Source of the DNA: Microbispora sp. H13382
GTDB lineage: Bacteria > Actinomycetota > Actinomycetes > Streptosporangiales > Streptosporangiaceae
Assembly: GCF_014161445.1 (NCBI RefSeq)
Contig: NZ_JABBXA010000005.1
Location: 310,001 to 374,000 of the forward strand
DNA: 64,000 bases
Direction of reading: 5' to 3'
The position numbers were made by a program, and so were the translations under genes. Shown piece after piece: positions 31,945 to 39,723 of the stretch. The number at the start of each line of letters is the position of its first letter. The stretch's first letter is position 1. The notes below the pieces were generated by a model. It searched no databases, had not been told where the DNA came from, and worked only from the letters and a program-made list of their open reading frames with translations.

Positions 31945-32712
31945 TCAGAGCACGGTCAGCACGCGGGGGCCGTCCTCGGTGACCGCGATCGTGTGCTCCA
32001 TGTGGGCGGCCCGGCTGCCGTCCACGCTGTTCAGCGTCCAGCCGTCGCCCGCCGTGCGGTAACCGTCCCGGCCTCCGGCGATGAACATCGGCTCGATGGC
32101 CAGCGCGAGGCCGTGCCGCAGGGGATAGCCCCGGCCCGGCCGGCCGTGGTTCGGCACCGACGGGTCCTCGTGCATGCGGCGGCCGATGCCGTGGCCGCCG
32201 AAGTCCCTGGGCATGCCGTACCCGGCCTTCTGGGCGATCGTCCCGATCGCCGCCGAGATGTCCCCGATGCGGTTACCCACGGTCGCGGCGGCGATCCCGG
32301 CCTCCAGGGCCCGGCGCGTGGTGTCGACGAGCTCCAGGTCGCCGGGCCGCGGCGTGCCCACGATGAACGTGACGGCGGCGTCGGCCGTCCAGCCGTCCAG
32401 CTCCGCGCCGCAGTCGACGCCCACGACGTCACCGTCACGCAGCCGGTAGTCCGTCGGGATGCCGTGCACGATCGCGTCGTTGACGGACACGCAGATCACG
32501 GCGGGAAAGGGGGTCGGCGCGAAGTGCGGCCGGTAGCCGAGGAACGGCGAGCTCGCCCCCGCCTCGCGCAACACCGCCCGCGCCGTCTCGTCCAGGTCCG
32601 TCAGCCGCACCCCGATGGCCGCGGCTTTCCGCACGGCGTCGAGGGTGCGGGCCACCACGCGCCCCGCCTCCCGCATCGCGTCCAGCGCGGCGTCGGTTTT
32701 GATTTCCACCAT
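31945..32712 (-). CDS. map: type I methionine aminopeptidase
   Basis: This is a 255-residue M24 metallopeptidase that removes N-terminal methionine from new proteins. The metal ligands are visible: VGVDCGAELDGWTADAAVTF (two Asp), FGGHGIGRRMHEDP (His), LAIEPMF (Glu) and MEHTIAVTE (Glu). ATG 32712 has GGGAGGA 7 nt upstream. A TetR-like or ribosomal operon context is absent, so this is probably an accessory map gene besides the housekeeping copy. It is divergent from a small XRE regulator, with a shared palindrome and promoter region between them. Confidence 0.92.
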   Translation of the reverse strand: MVEIKTDAALDAMREAGRVVARTLDAVRKAAAIGVRLTDLDETARAVLREAGASSPFLGYRPHFAPTPFPAVICVSVNDAIVHGIPTDYRLRDGDVVGVDCGAELDGWTADAAVTFIVGTPRPGDLELVDTTRRALEAGIAAATVGNRIGDISAAIGTIAQKAGYGMPRDFGGHGIGRRMHEDPSVPNHGRPGRGYPLRHGLALAIEPMFIAGGRDGYRTAGDGWTLNSVDGSRAAHMEHTIAVTEDGPRVLTVL

Positions 32713-32743
32713 GACACGGTCCTCCCGAGTGGCGCCAATAACT

Positions 32744-32759
32744 ATACCGGTATTAGTAT
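32744..32759 (+). promoter_or_regulatory. palindromic operator and -10 box of a leaderless XRE gene
   Basis: The perfect palindrome ATACCGGTAT (32744-32753) is followed at once by TAGTAT (32754-32759), a good -10 box. A start site about 7 nt later falls on or next to the ATG at 32767, which has no Shine-Dalgarno, so the transcript is probably leaderless. The palindrome sits within the spacer, where the encoded regulator could repress itself and the divergent map gene. Confidence 0.5.
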
Positions 32760-32766
32760 CACGGTC

Positions 32767-33042
32767 ATGGTGAGAGTGCCCCTGACCCCCGAGGAACGCC
32801 TGCGGGGGGAGCGGTTCGGCGCCCTGCTCCGGCAGGCGCGCGGCGAGCGCAGCATGGTCGAGGTCGCGGCGGCGGCCGGGCTGTCGGCCGAGACGCTGCG
32901 CAAGATCGAGACCGGCCGGGCCCCGACCCCGGCCTTCTTCACCGTCGCCGCGCTCGCCGCCGCGCTTGGCCTGTCGCTGGACGAGCTGGCCGCCGCCTGC
33001 GTCGAGGGTCCTCAGGCCGCCGAGTTCCGCCAAGCCGGCTGA
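32767..33042 (+). CDS. small XRE/Cro-type HTH regulator
   Basis: This is a 91-residue single-domain DNA-binding protein. The HTH reads FGALLRQARGERSMVEVAAA followed by AGLSAETLRKIETGRAPTPA, with the KIETGR recognition-helix end typical of the Xre family. ATG 32767 is taken because homology begins there and a -10 box lies 8 nt upstream. A GTG codon follows it. There is no effector domain. It is divergent from map. Probable autoregulator; its targets are unknown. Confidence 0.85.
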   Translation: MVRVPLTPEERLRGERFGALLRQARGERSMVEVAAAAGLSAETLRKIETGRAPTPAFFTVAALAAALGLSLDELAAACVEGPQAAEFRQAG

Positions 33043-33358
33043 CGCCCCGGCCCAGCGCGGCGAGTACCCCGGTACGCACCCGGAGATGACTGCATGAGGG
33101 CCGGGATCCGTCGTGGAAATCGTCTCCGCTGAATCTTTCACCGCTCGTCACGTGCGGCGGCCTCCCGGCCCCGGCCGCCGTCGCCGGTGTTCGCCGAGGT
33201 GAGCGGGGACGGGCCGCCACGCGTCCGGCCACCCAAGGAGAGGGCGGGCCGCCGGAATTCCTGTACAGCGGGCGAAGGAGACCTGACGCTGGGGGCATCG
33301 CCGGCGATCAGTCGCAGCCGGCCCGGGCGGTGTGGTCAGCTCACCATGGAGGTGCCGG
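33043..33358. other. intergenic region with one GC-rich hairpin
   Basis: No convincing gene was seen in these 316 bp. A perfect 8-bp stem (CGGCGGCC 33155-33162 with GGCCGCCG 33173-33180, 10-nt loop) could end the XRE transcript, but it lacks a T-tract. The region must also hold the promoter of the secreted CBM2 protein, which I could not locate with confidence. Confidence 0.5.
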
Positions 33359-34183
33359 ATGCGATTCCCCCAGGGCCGGTTACGTCGCTCGGCCGTCCTC
33401 GTGGCCGTCATGGCCGCGGCGGCCGCCACGACCGGGCTCGTCCCGGGCACGGCCGACGCAGCGGTCTCCTGCGGGGTCACGTACGCGACCTCGCAGTGGG
33501 GAGAGGACGGGGGCGGTTTCACGGCCAGTGTGGACGTCGCCAACACCGGTGACCACATCGCGGGCTGGACGCTGACGTTCACCTTCCCCGGCTCGCAGCG
33601 GCTCACGTACGGCTGGTCCGCGCAGTGGGCCCAGACCGGCCGCCTGGTCGCCGCCTCGGTCCCGGCGGGCTCGATCTCGCCCGGCGCGTCGGCCGCCGTC
33701 GGGTTCGCCGGCACCTGGCGCGGGAGCAATCCGCCGCCGACGGACTTCGCCGTCAACGGCGTGCCGTGCGTGGTCGGCCCGCCCCCCTCCGCCGCTCCCA
33801 CCCCCGTCCCGTCGCCGAGCCCGAGCGCCACGCCGAGCGTCGTCGTCTCGCCCGCGGACATCGTCGTGCCCGAAGGCGGCTCGGCGCTCATCCACGTGCG
33901 GCTCAGCCAGAAGCCGTCGTACGGCTGGGTGACCGTCGACAGCGAGCGGCTGCTCGGCGACCCGGACCTGTCCATCGGCCCCCGGCTGCTCTTCCCCGCC
34001 GACCAGTGGAACACCTGGCAGTCCCTCACCGTCTTCGCGGCGGAGGACGACGACACGACGGACGGCACCGCCACGTTCCTGTCCCGGATCAGTCAGTTGC
34101 CGGGCAGCGGCGTCGCCCTGTGGACCGCGAGGGAGCTGGACAACGACGTCGCCACGCCGTCGCCCGCACCGAGCCCGAGCTGA
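33359..34183 (+). CDS. secreted CBM2 protein with C-terminal Calx-beta-like domain
   Basis: This 274-residue secreted protein has ATG 33359 with GGAGG 6 nt upstream. A signal peptide (SAVLVAVMAAAAATTGLVPG, cleavage near ADA-AV) leads into a family 2 carbohydrate-binding module at about residues 37-140. This module has VTYATSQWGEDGGGFTASVD and GWTLTFTFPG, exposed tryptophans and terminal cysteines (SCGV and VPCVV). A Pro/Ser/Thr linker follows. A Calx-beta-like domain (about 160-265) carries IVVPEGGSALIHVRLSQKP and FAAEDDDTTDGTATF. Such domains are common in actinomycete cellulases and chitinases, but there is no catalytic domain here. It probably binds cellulose or chitin outside the cell. 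Confidence 0.85.
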   Translation: MRFPQGRLRRSAVLVAVMAAAAATTGLVPGTADAAVSCGVTYATSQWGEDGGGFTASVDVANTGDHIAGWTLTFTFPGSQRLTYGWSAQWAQTGRLVAASVPAGSISPGASAAVGFAGTWRGSNPPPTDFAVNGVPCVVGPPPSAAPTPVPSPSPSATPSVVVSPADIVVPEGGSALIHVRLSQKPSYGWVTVDSERLLGDPDLSIGPRLLFPADQWNTWQSLTVFAAEDDDTTDGTATFLSRISQLPGSGVALWTARELDNDVATPSPAPSPS

Positions 34184-34265
34184 ACCGTCGCGCAGCGCGG
34201 GAAGGGGCCGTCGGGTGGTCACCCTGCCGGCCTCCGCTCAGCGCCGGGAGCTGTCCGCGGGTTCC

Positions 34266-35372
34266 TCACTTCCTGATTCGCAAGCGAGCGGGCTCCGCCG
34301 GATCCCTGTCGACGACCTGGACCGGCGGCCATGCCCATTGCCATACGTCGACGCCCGGCGTACGGGAGAACCGGATCAGCCCGCGGGTGCCTTCGACCGC
34401 GACGTGTGGCCAGGACGCGGCGATGCCCGCCCGATCCGCGCCGCCGGAACGCAGCACGTCGGCGAGGACGGCGATCGTGTCGTAGCCCTCGAAGGCGACG
34501 AAGGAGGGCGCTTGGGCCAGCCGTTCGCGCAGGTCCGCCTCGACTCGCGCGCCGAGTGGGCTGAGACGTTCGGGCAGGTAGCGCAGGAACGGGACCCCGG
34601 CGCCGTCGCCGCCCAGCGACCTCGCCCATTCGGCGAACTCCGGCTGCCCGGCCGGGGCGCCGATCATGATCTCGGTCAGTCGCCGGTCGCGGCGGACCGA
34701 CCTGACGATCGACACGGCCGGCTCCGGGTGGCCGGCCAGAAGAAGGAGGGCCGTCGCGCCACTGGCGGCGAGCTCGTCGCACACGGCCGCGGGGGTGAGC
34801 GCGCGCACGTCGAGTTCGATGACGGTGCCGCCCCGTGGAGCGAGGTGGTCCCGCAGGATGCGGGCCCCGGACGCCCAGTAGACACTCGAGTCGGCGGCTA
34901 CGGCGATTCGGCCGTGGCCCGCGCCGAGGAGGAAGTCCGCGTACATCCGCCAGCCGTGGGACTGCGCCGGGGCCAGGCGCGCGACCCATCGCGTCGGCCG
35001 TTCGGTGAGCGCGTCGAGAACCGCCGACGAGCAGAGGAACGGCAGGCCGAGGGCGTCGGCCCTGGCGGCGGCGGCGCGGGCGACGACGCTGTGATACTCC
35101 CCCGCCAGGGCGGCCACGCCCAGGTGAGCCAGTTCGTCCACGGCCGCCGCGGCCCTGTGCGGATCGGCCGCCGTGTCCCGGACCACCAGATCGAGCGGTC
35201 TTCCGGCGATCCCACCGGCGTCGTTGACGTCGCCGGCGGCCAGCTCGAGCCCGGCGAGCAGGTGCCGCCCCGCCTCGACCCAGCCGGGCCGGGTCAGCGG
35301 GACGAGAACGCCGATCCGGACGGATGATCCGTCGGTCCGCTCCACCCTGGGCGGCGATGGGGGCGTATTCAT
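34266..35372 (-). CDS. periplasmic-binding-fold protein (branched-chain amino-acid type) without signal peptide
   Basis: This is a 368-residue type I periplasmic-binding fold protein. It begins directly with the first strand (VRIGVLVPLTRPGWVEAGRH) after 18 polar residues, so no signal peptide or lipobox is present. Family features include GLELAAGDVNDAGGIAGRPL, VVRDTAADPHRAAAAVDEL, and AGEYHSVVARAAAARADALG. FVAFEGYDTIAVLADVLR lies near the C-terminus. ATG 35372 has GAGGAGA about 8 nt upstream. No ABC permease or ATPase is nearby. The missing export signal suggests a cytoplasmic sensor or a displaced receptor domain. A LysR gene lies upstream on the same strand. Confidence 0.8.
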   Translation of the reverse strand: MNTPPSPPRVERTDGSSVRIGVLVPLTRPGWVEAGRHLLAGLELAAGDVNDAGGIAGRPLDLVVRDTAADPHRAAAAVDELAHLGVAALAGEYHSVVARAAAARADALGLPFLCSSAVLDALTERPTRWVARLAPAQSHGWRMYADFLLGAGHGRIAVAADSSVYWASGARILRDHLAPRGGTVIELDVRALTPAAVCDELAASGATALLLLAGHPEPAVSIVRSVRRDRRLTEIMIGAPAGQPEFAEWARSLGGDGAGVPFLRYLPERLSPLGARVEADLRERLAQAPSFVAFEGYDTIAVLADVLRSGGADRAGIAASWPHVAVEGTRGLIRFSRTPGVDVWQWAWPPVQVVDRDPAEPARLRIRK

Positions 35373-35459
35373 GTGTCGGTGTCTCCTCTACGACGTGTCG
35401 GGACGATCGAAGTATCGCGGGCCACCGTCGGGTCAGGCGGTAGATCATCGGCGGGCATA

Positions 35460-36338
35460 TCACGCGTCTCTGCGGGACAGGAGCGCGGTGACCAGGGCCG
35501 TGGTGGCGGGTGGGTCGGGCGGCTCACCGTACGTCGCGGCGTAGACCCGGCGGTCCGATCCCGGCAGCTCGGACACCCGCACGTCCGGGTGGCGGTGGGC
35601 CGCCAGCGCCAGCCGGGGGAGGAGTGCCACGCCCAGCCCTGCCGCGACCATGGCCTGCATGGCCACGTAGTCGTCCGTGGTGAACGAGACACGCGGCTCG
35701 AAGCCCGCCTCGGCGCACAGCGCGAGCAGGTGCGCGCGGCACCGCTCGCACCCCGCGATCCACGGCCCGTCCGCGTACGCCGCCAGGTCCCCGGCATCGT
35801 CGTACGCCGCGGGGGTGACGAGGAGGCTCGGGTCGTCGAGCAGGTGGATCAGGCGGACGCCGTCGTCCTCGGGAGCGGTCTCGCCGTAGCGGAAGACCAC
35901 GGCGACGTCCACCCGGCCGGCCCGGAGCAGGCGCAGTGCCTCGGGCGGCTCGGCCTCCATCAGCCGCAGGTCCAGCCCCGGATGGTCCTGCGCGAGCCGC
36001 GCGGCGGCGGCCGGGACGAACGTGCCGAGGGCCGAGGGGAACGCGGCCAGCCGTACGCGCCCGGCCCGCAGCCCGACGTGCGCGGACAGTTCCGCGGACG
36101 CCGCGTCGAGCCGGCCGAGGATCTCCGCGCCGCGCTCGGCGAGCAGGCGGCCGGCCTCGGTGAGGCGGATCCCGCGGCCCACCCGCTGCACCAGCTTCGC
36201 GCCCGTCTCCGCCTCCAGCCGGGCGAGGTGGTGGCTCACGGAGGGCTGCGAGTAGTGCAGCTCCCGCGCCGCCGCGGTCACCGTGCCGGTCCGGGCCACG
36301 GCCACGAGAACCCGCAGTCGTACGACGTCGAGCGGCAT
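35460..36338 (-). CDS. LysR-family regulator divergent from threonine dehydratase
   Basis: This 292-residue LTTR has an HTH at residues 1-60 (LRVLVAVARTGTVTAAAREL then HYSQPSVSHHLARLE) and an effector-binding domain at about 88-285. It is divergent from the threonine/serine dehydratase gene across 75 bp, the standard arrangement for a LysR activator and its target. The likely effector is therefore an amino acid or the dehydratase product. This is inference from gene order. Confidence 0.89.
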   Translation of the reverse strand: MPLDVVRLRVLVAVARTGTVTAAARELHYSQPSVSHHLARLEAETGAKLVQRVGRGIRLTEAGRLLAERGAEILGRLDAASAELSAHVGLRAGRVRLAAFPSALGTFVPAAAARLAQDHPGLDLRLMEAEPPEALRLLRAGRVDVAVVFRYGETAPEDDGVRLIHLLDDPSLLVTPAAYDDAGDLAAYADGPWIAGCERCRAHLLALCAEAGFEPRVSFTTDDYVAMQAMVAAGLGVALLPRLALAAHRHPDVRVSELPGSDRRVYAATYGEPPDPPATTALVTALLSRRDA

Positions 36339-36413
36339 TCATCGATCCCGTCTATGGATTCGCCCGAAAACTTCAGTTGGACCTATTGTCGGGCCCCGGG
36401 CCAGGCTGGGGCT

Positions 36414-37364
36414 ATGACGAACATCCGCGACATCCTGGACGCCCGGCGGCTCATCGCCCCCCACCTGCCCGAAACTCCCATGTGGTCCTATCCCGTGCTC
36501 GACGCGGCCGTCGGCGCCGAGGTCCACGTCAAGCACGAGAACGTCCAGCCGACGGGGGCGTTCAAGGTCCGCGGCGGCATCGCGCTGCTGGCCCGCATGG
36601 CCGACCGCGCCCGCGGGGTCGTCGCGTACTCGACCGGCAACCACGCGCAGTCCATCGCGTACGCCTGCCGCCTGTACGGCGTGCCCTGCGCGGTCCTGAT
36701 GCCGGAGAACCCGAACCCCGCCAAGGTCGCGGCGGTCGAGGCGCTCGGGGCGGCCGTCGAGGTCCGGGGCGCGACGATGGTGGAGACCGGGGAGCACGCG
36801 CGGGTCTTCGCCGCCGAAGCCGGGCGCAGGCTGATCAGCCCGGCCGACGAGCCGGACATCCTGGCGGGGGTGGGCACGCTCTACGTCGAGATGTTCACCG
36901 CCCGGCCGGACCTGGAGGCGGTGTTCGTGCCCGTGGGCAGCGGCAGCGGGGCCGCCGCCGCGTGCCTCGCCGCCGCCGCGCTCGCGCCGGGCTGCCGGGT
37001 GATCGCCGTCCAGTCGGCCCAGGCCCCGGCCGCGTACGACTCCTGGCGCTTGGGAGAGCTCGTGACCCGGCCCGTGAAGACCGTCGTGGAGGGGCTCGCG
37101 ACCGGTTCGGCGTTCGCGACCCCGCAGGCCGTGATGCGGGACGGGCTGACCGACTTCGTCCTGGTGGACGACGACGACATCCTGCGGGCCCAGCGCCTGC
37201 TGCTCACCGAGGCCCACACCCTGGCCGAAGGCGCGGGGGCCGCCGCCCTCGCCGGGCTGCTGGCCCGGCGCGAGGAGTTCGCCGGGCGGAAGGTCGCCGT
37301 CGTCTGCACGGGCGGCAACGCGGGCCCGGCCGAACTCTCCCGTCTCCTCGCCCCGGCCGACTAG
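36414..37364 (+). CDS. PLP-dependent threonine/serine dehydratase
   Basis: This 316-residue fold-type II PLP enzyme deaminates threonine or serine to the 2-oxo acid and ammonia. The Schiff-base lysine is Lys51 in VQPTGAFKVRGG. The Asn loop STGNHAQSIAYAC and the phosphate-binding GSGSGAAAA follow. The C-terminal VVCTGGNAG contacts the pyridine ring. There is no C-terminal ACT regulatory domain, so it is the short catabolic type (or a racemase-like relative). ATG 36414 has no good Shine-Dalgarno. It is divergent from a LysR gene that probably controls it. Confidence 0.88.
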   Translation: MTNIRDILDARRLIAPHLPETPMWSYPVLDAAVGAEVHVKHENVQPTGAFKVRGGIALLARMADRARGVVAYSTGNHAQSIAYACRLYGVPCAVLMPENPNPAKVAAVEALGAAVEVRGATMVETGEHARVFAAEAGRRLISPADEPDILAGVGTLYVEMFTARPDLEAVFVPVGSGSGAAAACLAAAALAPGCRVIAVQSAQAPAAYDSWRLGELVTRPVKTVVEGLATGSAFATPQAVMRDGLTDFVLVDDDDILRAQRLLLTEAHTLAEGAGAAALAGLLARREEFAGRKVAVVCTGGNAGPAELSRLLAPAD

Positions 37365-37365
37365 A

Positions 37366-37389
37366 CGACCGATCGGTCGGTCTTATAGT
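37366..37389 (+). promoter_or_regulatory. TetR-type operator overlapping a leaderless promoter
   Basis: CGACCGATCGGTCG (37366-37379) is a perfect 14-bp palindrome with the GACC..GGTC arms common in TetR operators. TATAGT (37384-37389) is a good -10 box. The TetR GTG start is at 37398 with no Shine-Dalgarno, which fits transcription beginning at the start codon. The operator covers the -35 to -10 spacer, so autorepression of the TetR-thioesterase operon is likely. Confidence 0.65.
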
Positions 37390-37397
37390 TTGGGCGA

Positions 37398-38030
37398 GTG
37401 ACACAAGACGGCCGACGGCTGCGCGGGTTGCGCAGCCGCGAGACGATCCTCCGGCAGGCGGTGGAGCTGGCCTCGGTCGAAGGGCTGGACGGGCTCTCCC
37501 TCGGGCGGCTGGCGACGGCGACCGGCGTCAGCAAGTCCGGGCTCTTCGCCCACTGGCGGGACAAGGAGCAACTGCAACTCGACGCCGTGGAGTGGGCCGC
37601 CCGGCAGTGGACCGAGCAGGTTGTGGGGCCCGCGCTGCGCGCTCCCGCGGGCGTGCGGCGCCTGTTCACGCTGCACGAGGCACGGCTGGCTTTCTACGGC
37701 GCCGGTGTGCTGCCCGGCGGGTGTTTCTTCTTCGCCGTGCAGGCCGAGTTCGACGATCGCCCCGGAGCCGTCCGCGACCGGCTCGCGCGGGCCATGCGCG
37801 AGTGGCAGGGGCTGATCCGCCGGCTGGTCGCGGAGGCCGTGACGCTGGGCGAAGTGGACGGCGCCGTCGATCCGGCCCAGCTGGCCTACGAGATCGACGC
37901 GCTCGGCGAGATGGTGATCATCCACTCCCGGTTGTACGACGGGGCGCAGGCCCTCGTTCACGCCCGCCGTGGCGTGCTGCAGCGCCTGCGTGCGCTCTGC
38001 TCCGACCCCGCGCTTCTCCCGGAGGACTGA
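37398..38030 (+). CDS. TetR-family repressor of a thioesterase operon
   Basis: This is a 210-residue TetR protein. The N-terminal HTH is SRETILRQAVELASVEGLDG then LSLGRLATATGVSKSGLFAH, with the GVSKSGLFAHW recognition helix. The C-terminal ligand domain (about 70-205) contains GVLPGGCFFFAVQAEFDDRPG, typical of the YxaF/LmrA-like group. GTG 37398 appears to be a leaderless start just after a palindromic operator. One base separates its stop from the thioesterase ATG, so repressor and enzyme are co-expressed. Confidence 0.9.
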   Translation: MTQDGRRLRGLRSRETILRQAVELASVEGLDGLSLGRLATATGVSKSGLFAHWRDKEQLQLDAVEWAARQWTEQVVGPALRAPAGVRRLFTLHEARLAFYGAGVLPGGCFFFAVQAEFDDRPGAVRDRLARAMREWQGLIRRLVAEAVTLGEVDGAVDPAQLAYEIDALGEMVIIHSRLYDGAQALVHARRGVLQRLRALCSDPALLPED

Positions 38031-38031
38031 C

Positions 38032-38574
38032 ATGACCGCAGGTGGCGTTTACGAGCCCGTCCAGGTGCACTTCGACGACCTCGACGCGATGGGGCTGCTG
38101 CACAACTCGCGCTACGCCGTGCTCGTCGAGCGGGCCATCGGCGCGTACTGGCACCGGCTCGGCTGGGCGCCCGACCCCGCCCGGTCGGCATTCCCCGACG
38201 TGCTCATGGCCGTACGCGAGTTCAAGGTGACCTACCACGCGCCCATCGCGGAGCCGGGCGAGCGGCTGGTGCACTTCTGGCTGGAGCGGATGGGGCGCAC
38301 CAGCGGGGTGTACGGCTTCCGCGTGCTGTCCGCCGACCGCGCCCCGGACCAGGCCCCGGATCAGGCCCCGGATCAGGCCCCGGATCAGGCCCCGGATCAG
38401 GCCCCGGATCAAGCCCCGGATCAAGCCACCGTGCACGCCGAGGGCTACCGCGTCAACGTCAACCTGGATCCAGCCACTTTCCGACCGGCGCCGTTCAGTG
38501 ACGAGATCCGCGTCGCCGCAGCGCCCCTGCTGAAGACGGCGCCCGCGGTGCTCGCGGAGGCGGCGCCGTGCTGA
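38032..38574 (+). CDS. acyl-CoA thioesterase (4HBT hot-dog fold) with APDQ repeat insertion
   Basis: This is a 180-residue hot-dog thioesterase. The family motif is VQVHFDDLDAMGLLHNSRYA, with the active-site Asp and the NSRY segment, followed by VREFKVTYHAPIAEPGERLV. ATG 38032 has GGAGGA upstream. Seven in-frame copies of the tetrapeptide Ala-Pro-Asp-Gln, encoded by a 12-bp tandem repeat, interrupt the last part of the domain between FRVLSADR and ATVHAEGYRVNV. The fold resumes afterwards, so the repeat probably forms an external loop. The enzyme hydrolyses acyl-CoA; chain preference is unknown. The next gene overlaps its end. Confidence 0.87.
   Translation: MTAGGVYEPVQVHFDDLDAMGLLHNSRYAVLVERAIGAYWHRLGWAPDPARSAFPDVLMAVREFKVTYHAPIAEPGERLVHFWLERMGRTSGVYGFRVLSADRAPDQAPDQAPDQAPDQAPDQAPDQAPDQATVHAEGYRVNVNLDPATFRPAPFSDEIRVAAAPLLKTAPAVLAEAAPC
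38341..38424 (+). repeat. seven 12-bp tandem repeats (APDQ-coding) in the thioesterase gene
   Basis: The unit GCCCCGGATCAG is repeated seven times with only single-base changes (C in copy 1, terminal A in copies 6 and 7), spanning 84 bp in frame. The near identity points to recent slippage expansion. Copy number could vary between strains without a frameshift. Confidence 0.95.
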
Positions 38575-38945
38575 GGTCGCGCTGGATCGCCGGGCCCGAC
38601 GCGGAGCAGCGGGGACCACTGGTGGCCGCGCTGACGGACTTCCGGATGGACCGGATGCTCGACCTGCCCGGCATCGCGCGGCGCGGCCTGTCGCTGGGCC
38701 GCCTGTGGCCGTCGCTGCCCGGCGCGGTCGGCATGTGGTTGTGGGCGGACCTCCCCGGCCGCCGGGTCGGTTCGCTGTCGGTGTGGCGCGGGGAGAGCGA
38801 CCTCCGGGAGTTCGTACGGCTGCGTGCGCACGTCGAGATCATGCGCGACTACCGGCATCGGGGCACGCTGCGCTCCCGCACCTGGCAGGTCGGCGAACTG
38901 GACAGAGCCGGCCTGTGGCACGCCGCGACCGCATCCTCCGCCTGA
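38568..38945 (+). CDS. hypothetical protein downstream of the thioesterase
   Basis: This 125-residue soluble protein starts at GTG 38568, overlapping the thioesterase stop by 7 bp, so it is coupled to it. It has Trp/Arg-rich segments (RSRWIAGPDAEQRGPLVAAL, GAVGMWLWADLPGRRVGSLS) and a motif VWRGESDLREFVRLRAHVEI. The pattern of a VW.....L..FV segment near the end resembles small ferredoxin-like dimeric alpha/beta-barrel proteins. That is a weak resemblance only. Function unknown. Confidence 0.7.
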   Translation: MLRSRWIAGPDAEQRGPLVAALTDFRMDRMLDLPGIARRGLSLGRLWPSLPGAVGMWLWADLPGRRVGSLSVWRGESDLREFVRLRAHVEIMRDYRHRGTLRSRTWQVGELDRAGLWHAATASSA

Positions 38946-38954
38946 GCGGGGCGA

Positions 38955-39707
38955 TCAGGGGCCGAGGTCGTTGCGGGTGGCCTCCTCGACCTCGTGCAGG
39001 CTCTGCCGGGTGAGTTCGAGCTCCGAGGTCAGGTCGTCGAGCGCCCGGGCGCCGCCGCCCGCGCCGTCGGCGGTCGCGGTCATGGCGGAGATCTCGACGG
39101 CCCGGGCGACCAGGCCCTCCAGGCTGATGGCGCCCGACTGCAGCCGGGCCAGCACCCGCTCCCGCGCGCCCGACAACCGGTCGTACACCTCGCGCTGGGC
39201 GTCCAGGGCGGCGATCGACCGGTCGAGCTCGCCCGCGACCTCCTGCCGGGCCGTCCGCCGGGCCTGCGTGAGCCGTGCGCGCTCCTGCTCCAGGAACCGG
39301 GGGTCGAAGCGGGCCAGCGCCGACCCGGTGACGGTGGCGTGCCCGGCCAGCCGCCGCAGGGTCGCGACGGTGTCGTCCACCTGCGGGCGCATGGCGGCGA
39401 TTCGGTCGAGCAGGATCTGCCCGCGCATCGAGGCGGCCAGGTCGGCGAAGGACGCGGCGGCCTGCTCCGCCCGCCGCAGCCACGCCTCCTCCACGCTGCC
39501 GCGCGCGACCGGCGGGGCCTCGGGTTCCGTACGGCTCTCGCCCCCCGCGGACTGCCAGGCGGAGGCGAACGCCTTGATGAGCCACACCCCCACCCCGGCG
39601 ACGGCAACGCCCGCCGGGGGGAGGTTGACGGCCCAGGCCGCGCCGGCGGCCGTGGCGCCCAGGAGCAGCGCCCAGGGGTCGCGCAGTTCGTCGGTGAAGC
39701 GGGACAC
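38955..39707 (-). CDS. membrane-anchored coiled-coil protein partnered with a VWA protein
   Basis: This 250-residue protein starts at GTG 39707, 16 bp after the VWA gene stop. Two N-terminal hydrophobic segments (WALLLGATAAGAAWAVNLPP and GVAVAGVGVWLIKAF) are followed by about 180 residues of charged Ala/Leu/Arg-rich helix with heptad character (RARLTQARRTARQEVAGEL, AALDAQREVYDRLSGARERV). No enzyme motif is present. By organisation it resembles accessory proteins of toxic-anion-resistance or VWA systems. It probably assembles with the solute-binding/VWA protein at the membrane. Confidence 0.72.
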   Translation of the reverse strand: MSRFTDELRDPWALLLGATAAGAAWAVNLPPAGVAVAGVGVWLIKAFASAWQSAGGESRTEPEAPPVARGSVEEAWLRRAEQAAASFADLAASMRGQILLDRIAAMRPQVDDTVATLRRLAGHATVTGSALARFDPRFLEQERARLTQARRTARQEVAGELDRSIAALDAQREVYDRLSGARERVLARLQSGAISLEGLVARAVEISAMTATADGAGGGARALDDLTSELELTRQSLHEVEEATRNDLGP

Positions 39708-39723
39708 AGGCAGGGGCTCCCGG

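Noticed and set aside
38341-38424. Regular 12-bp repeats as a CRISPR array
   Set aside because: There are no spacers, the units are contiguous and in frame within a thioesterase gene, and no cas genes are present.
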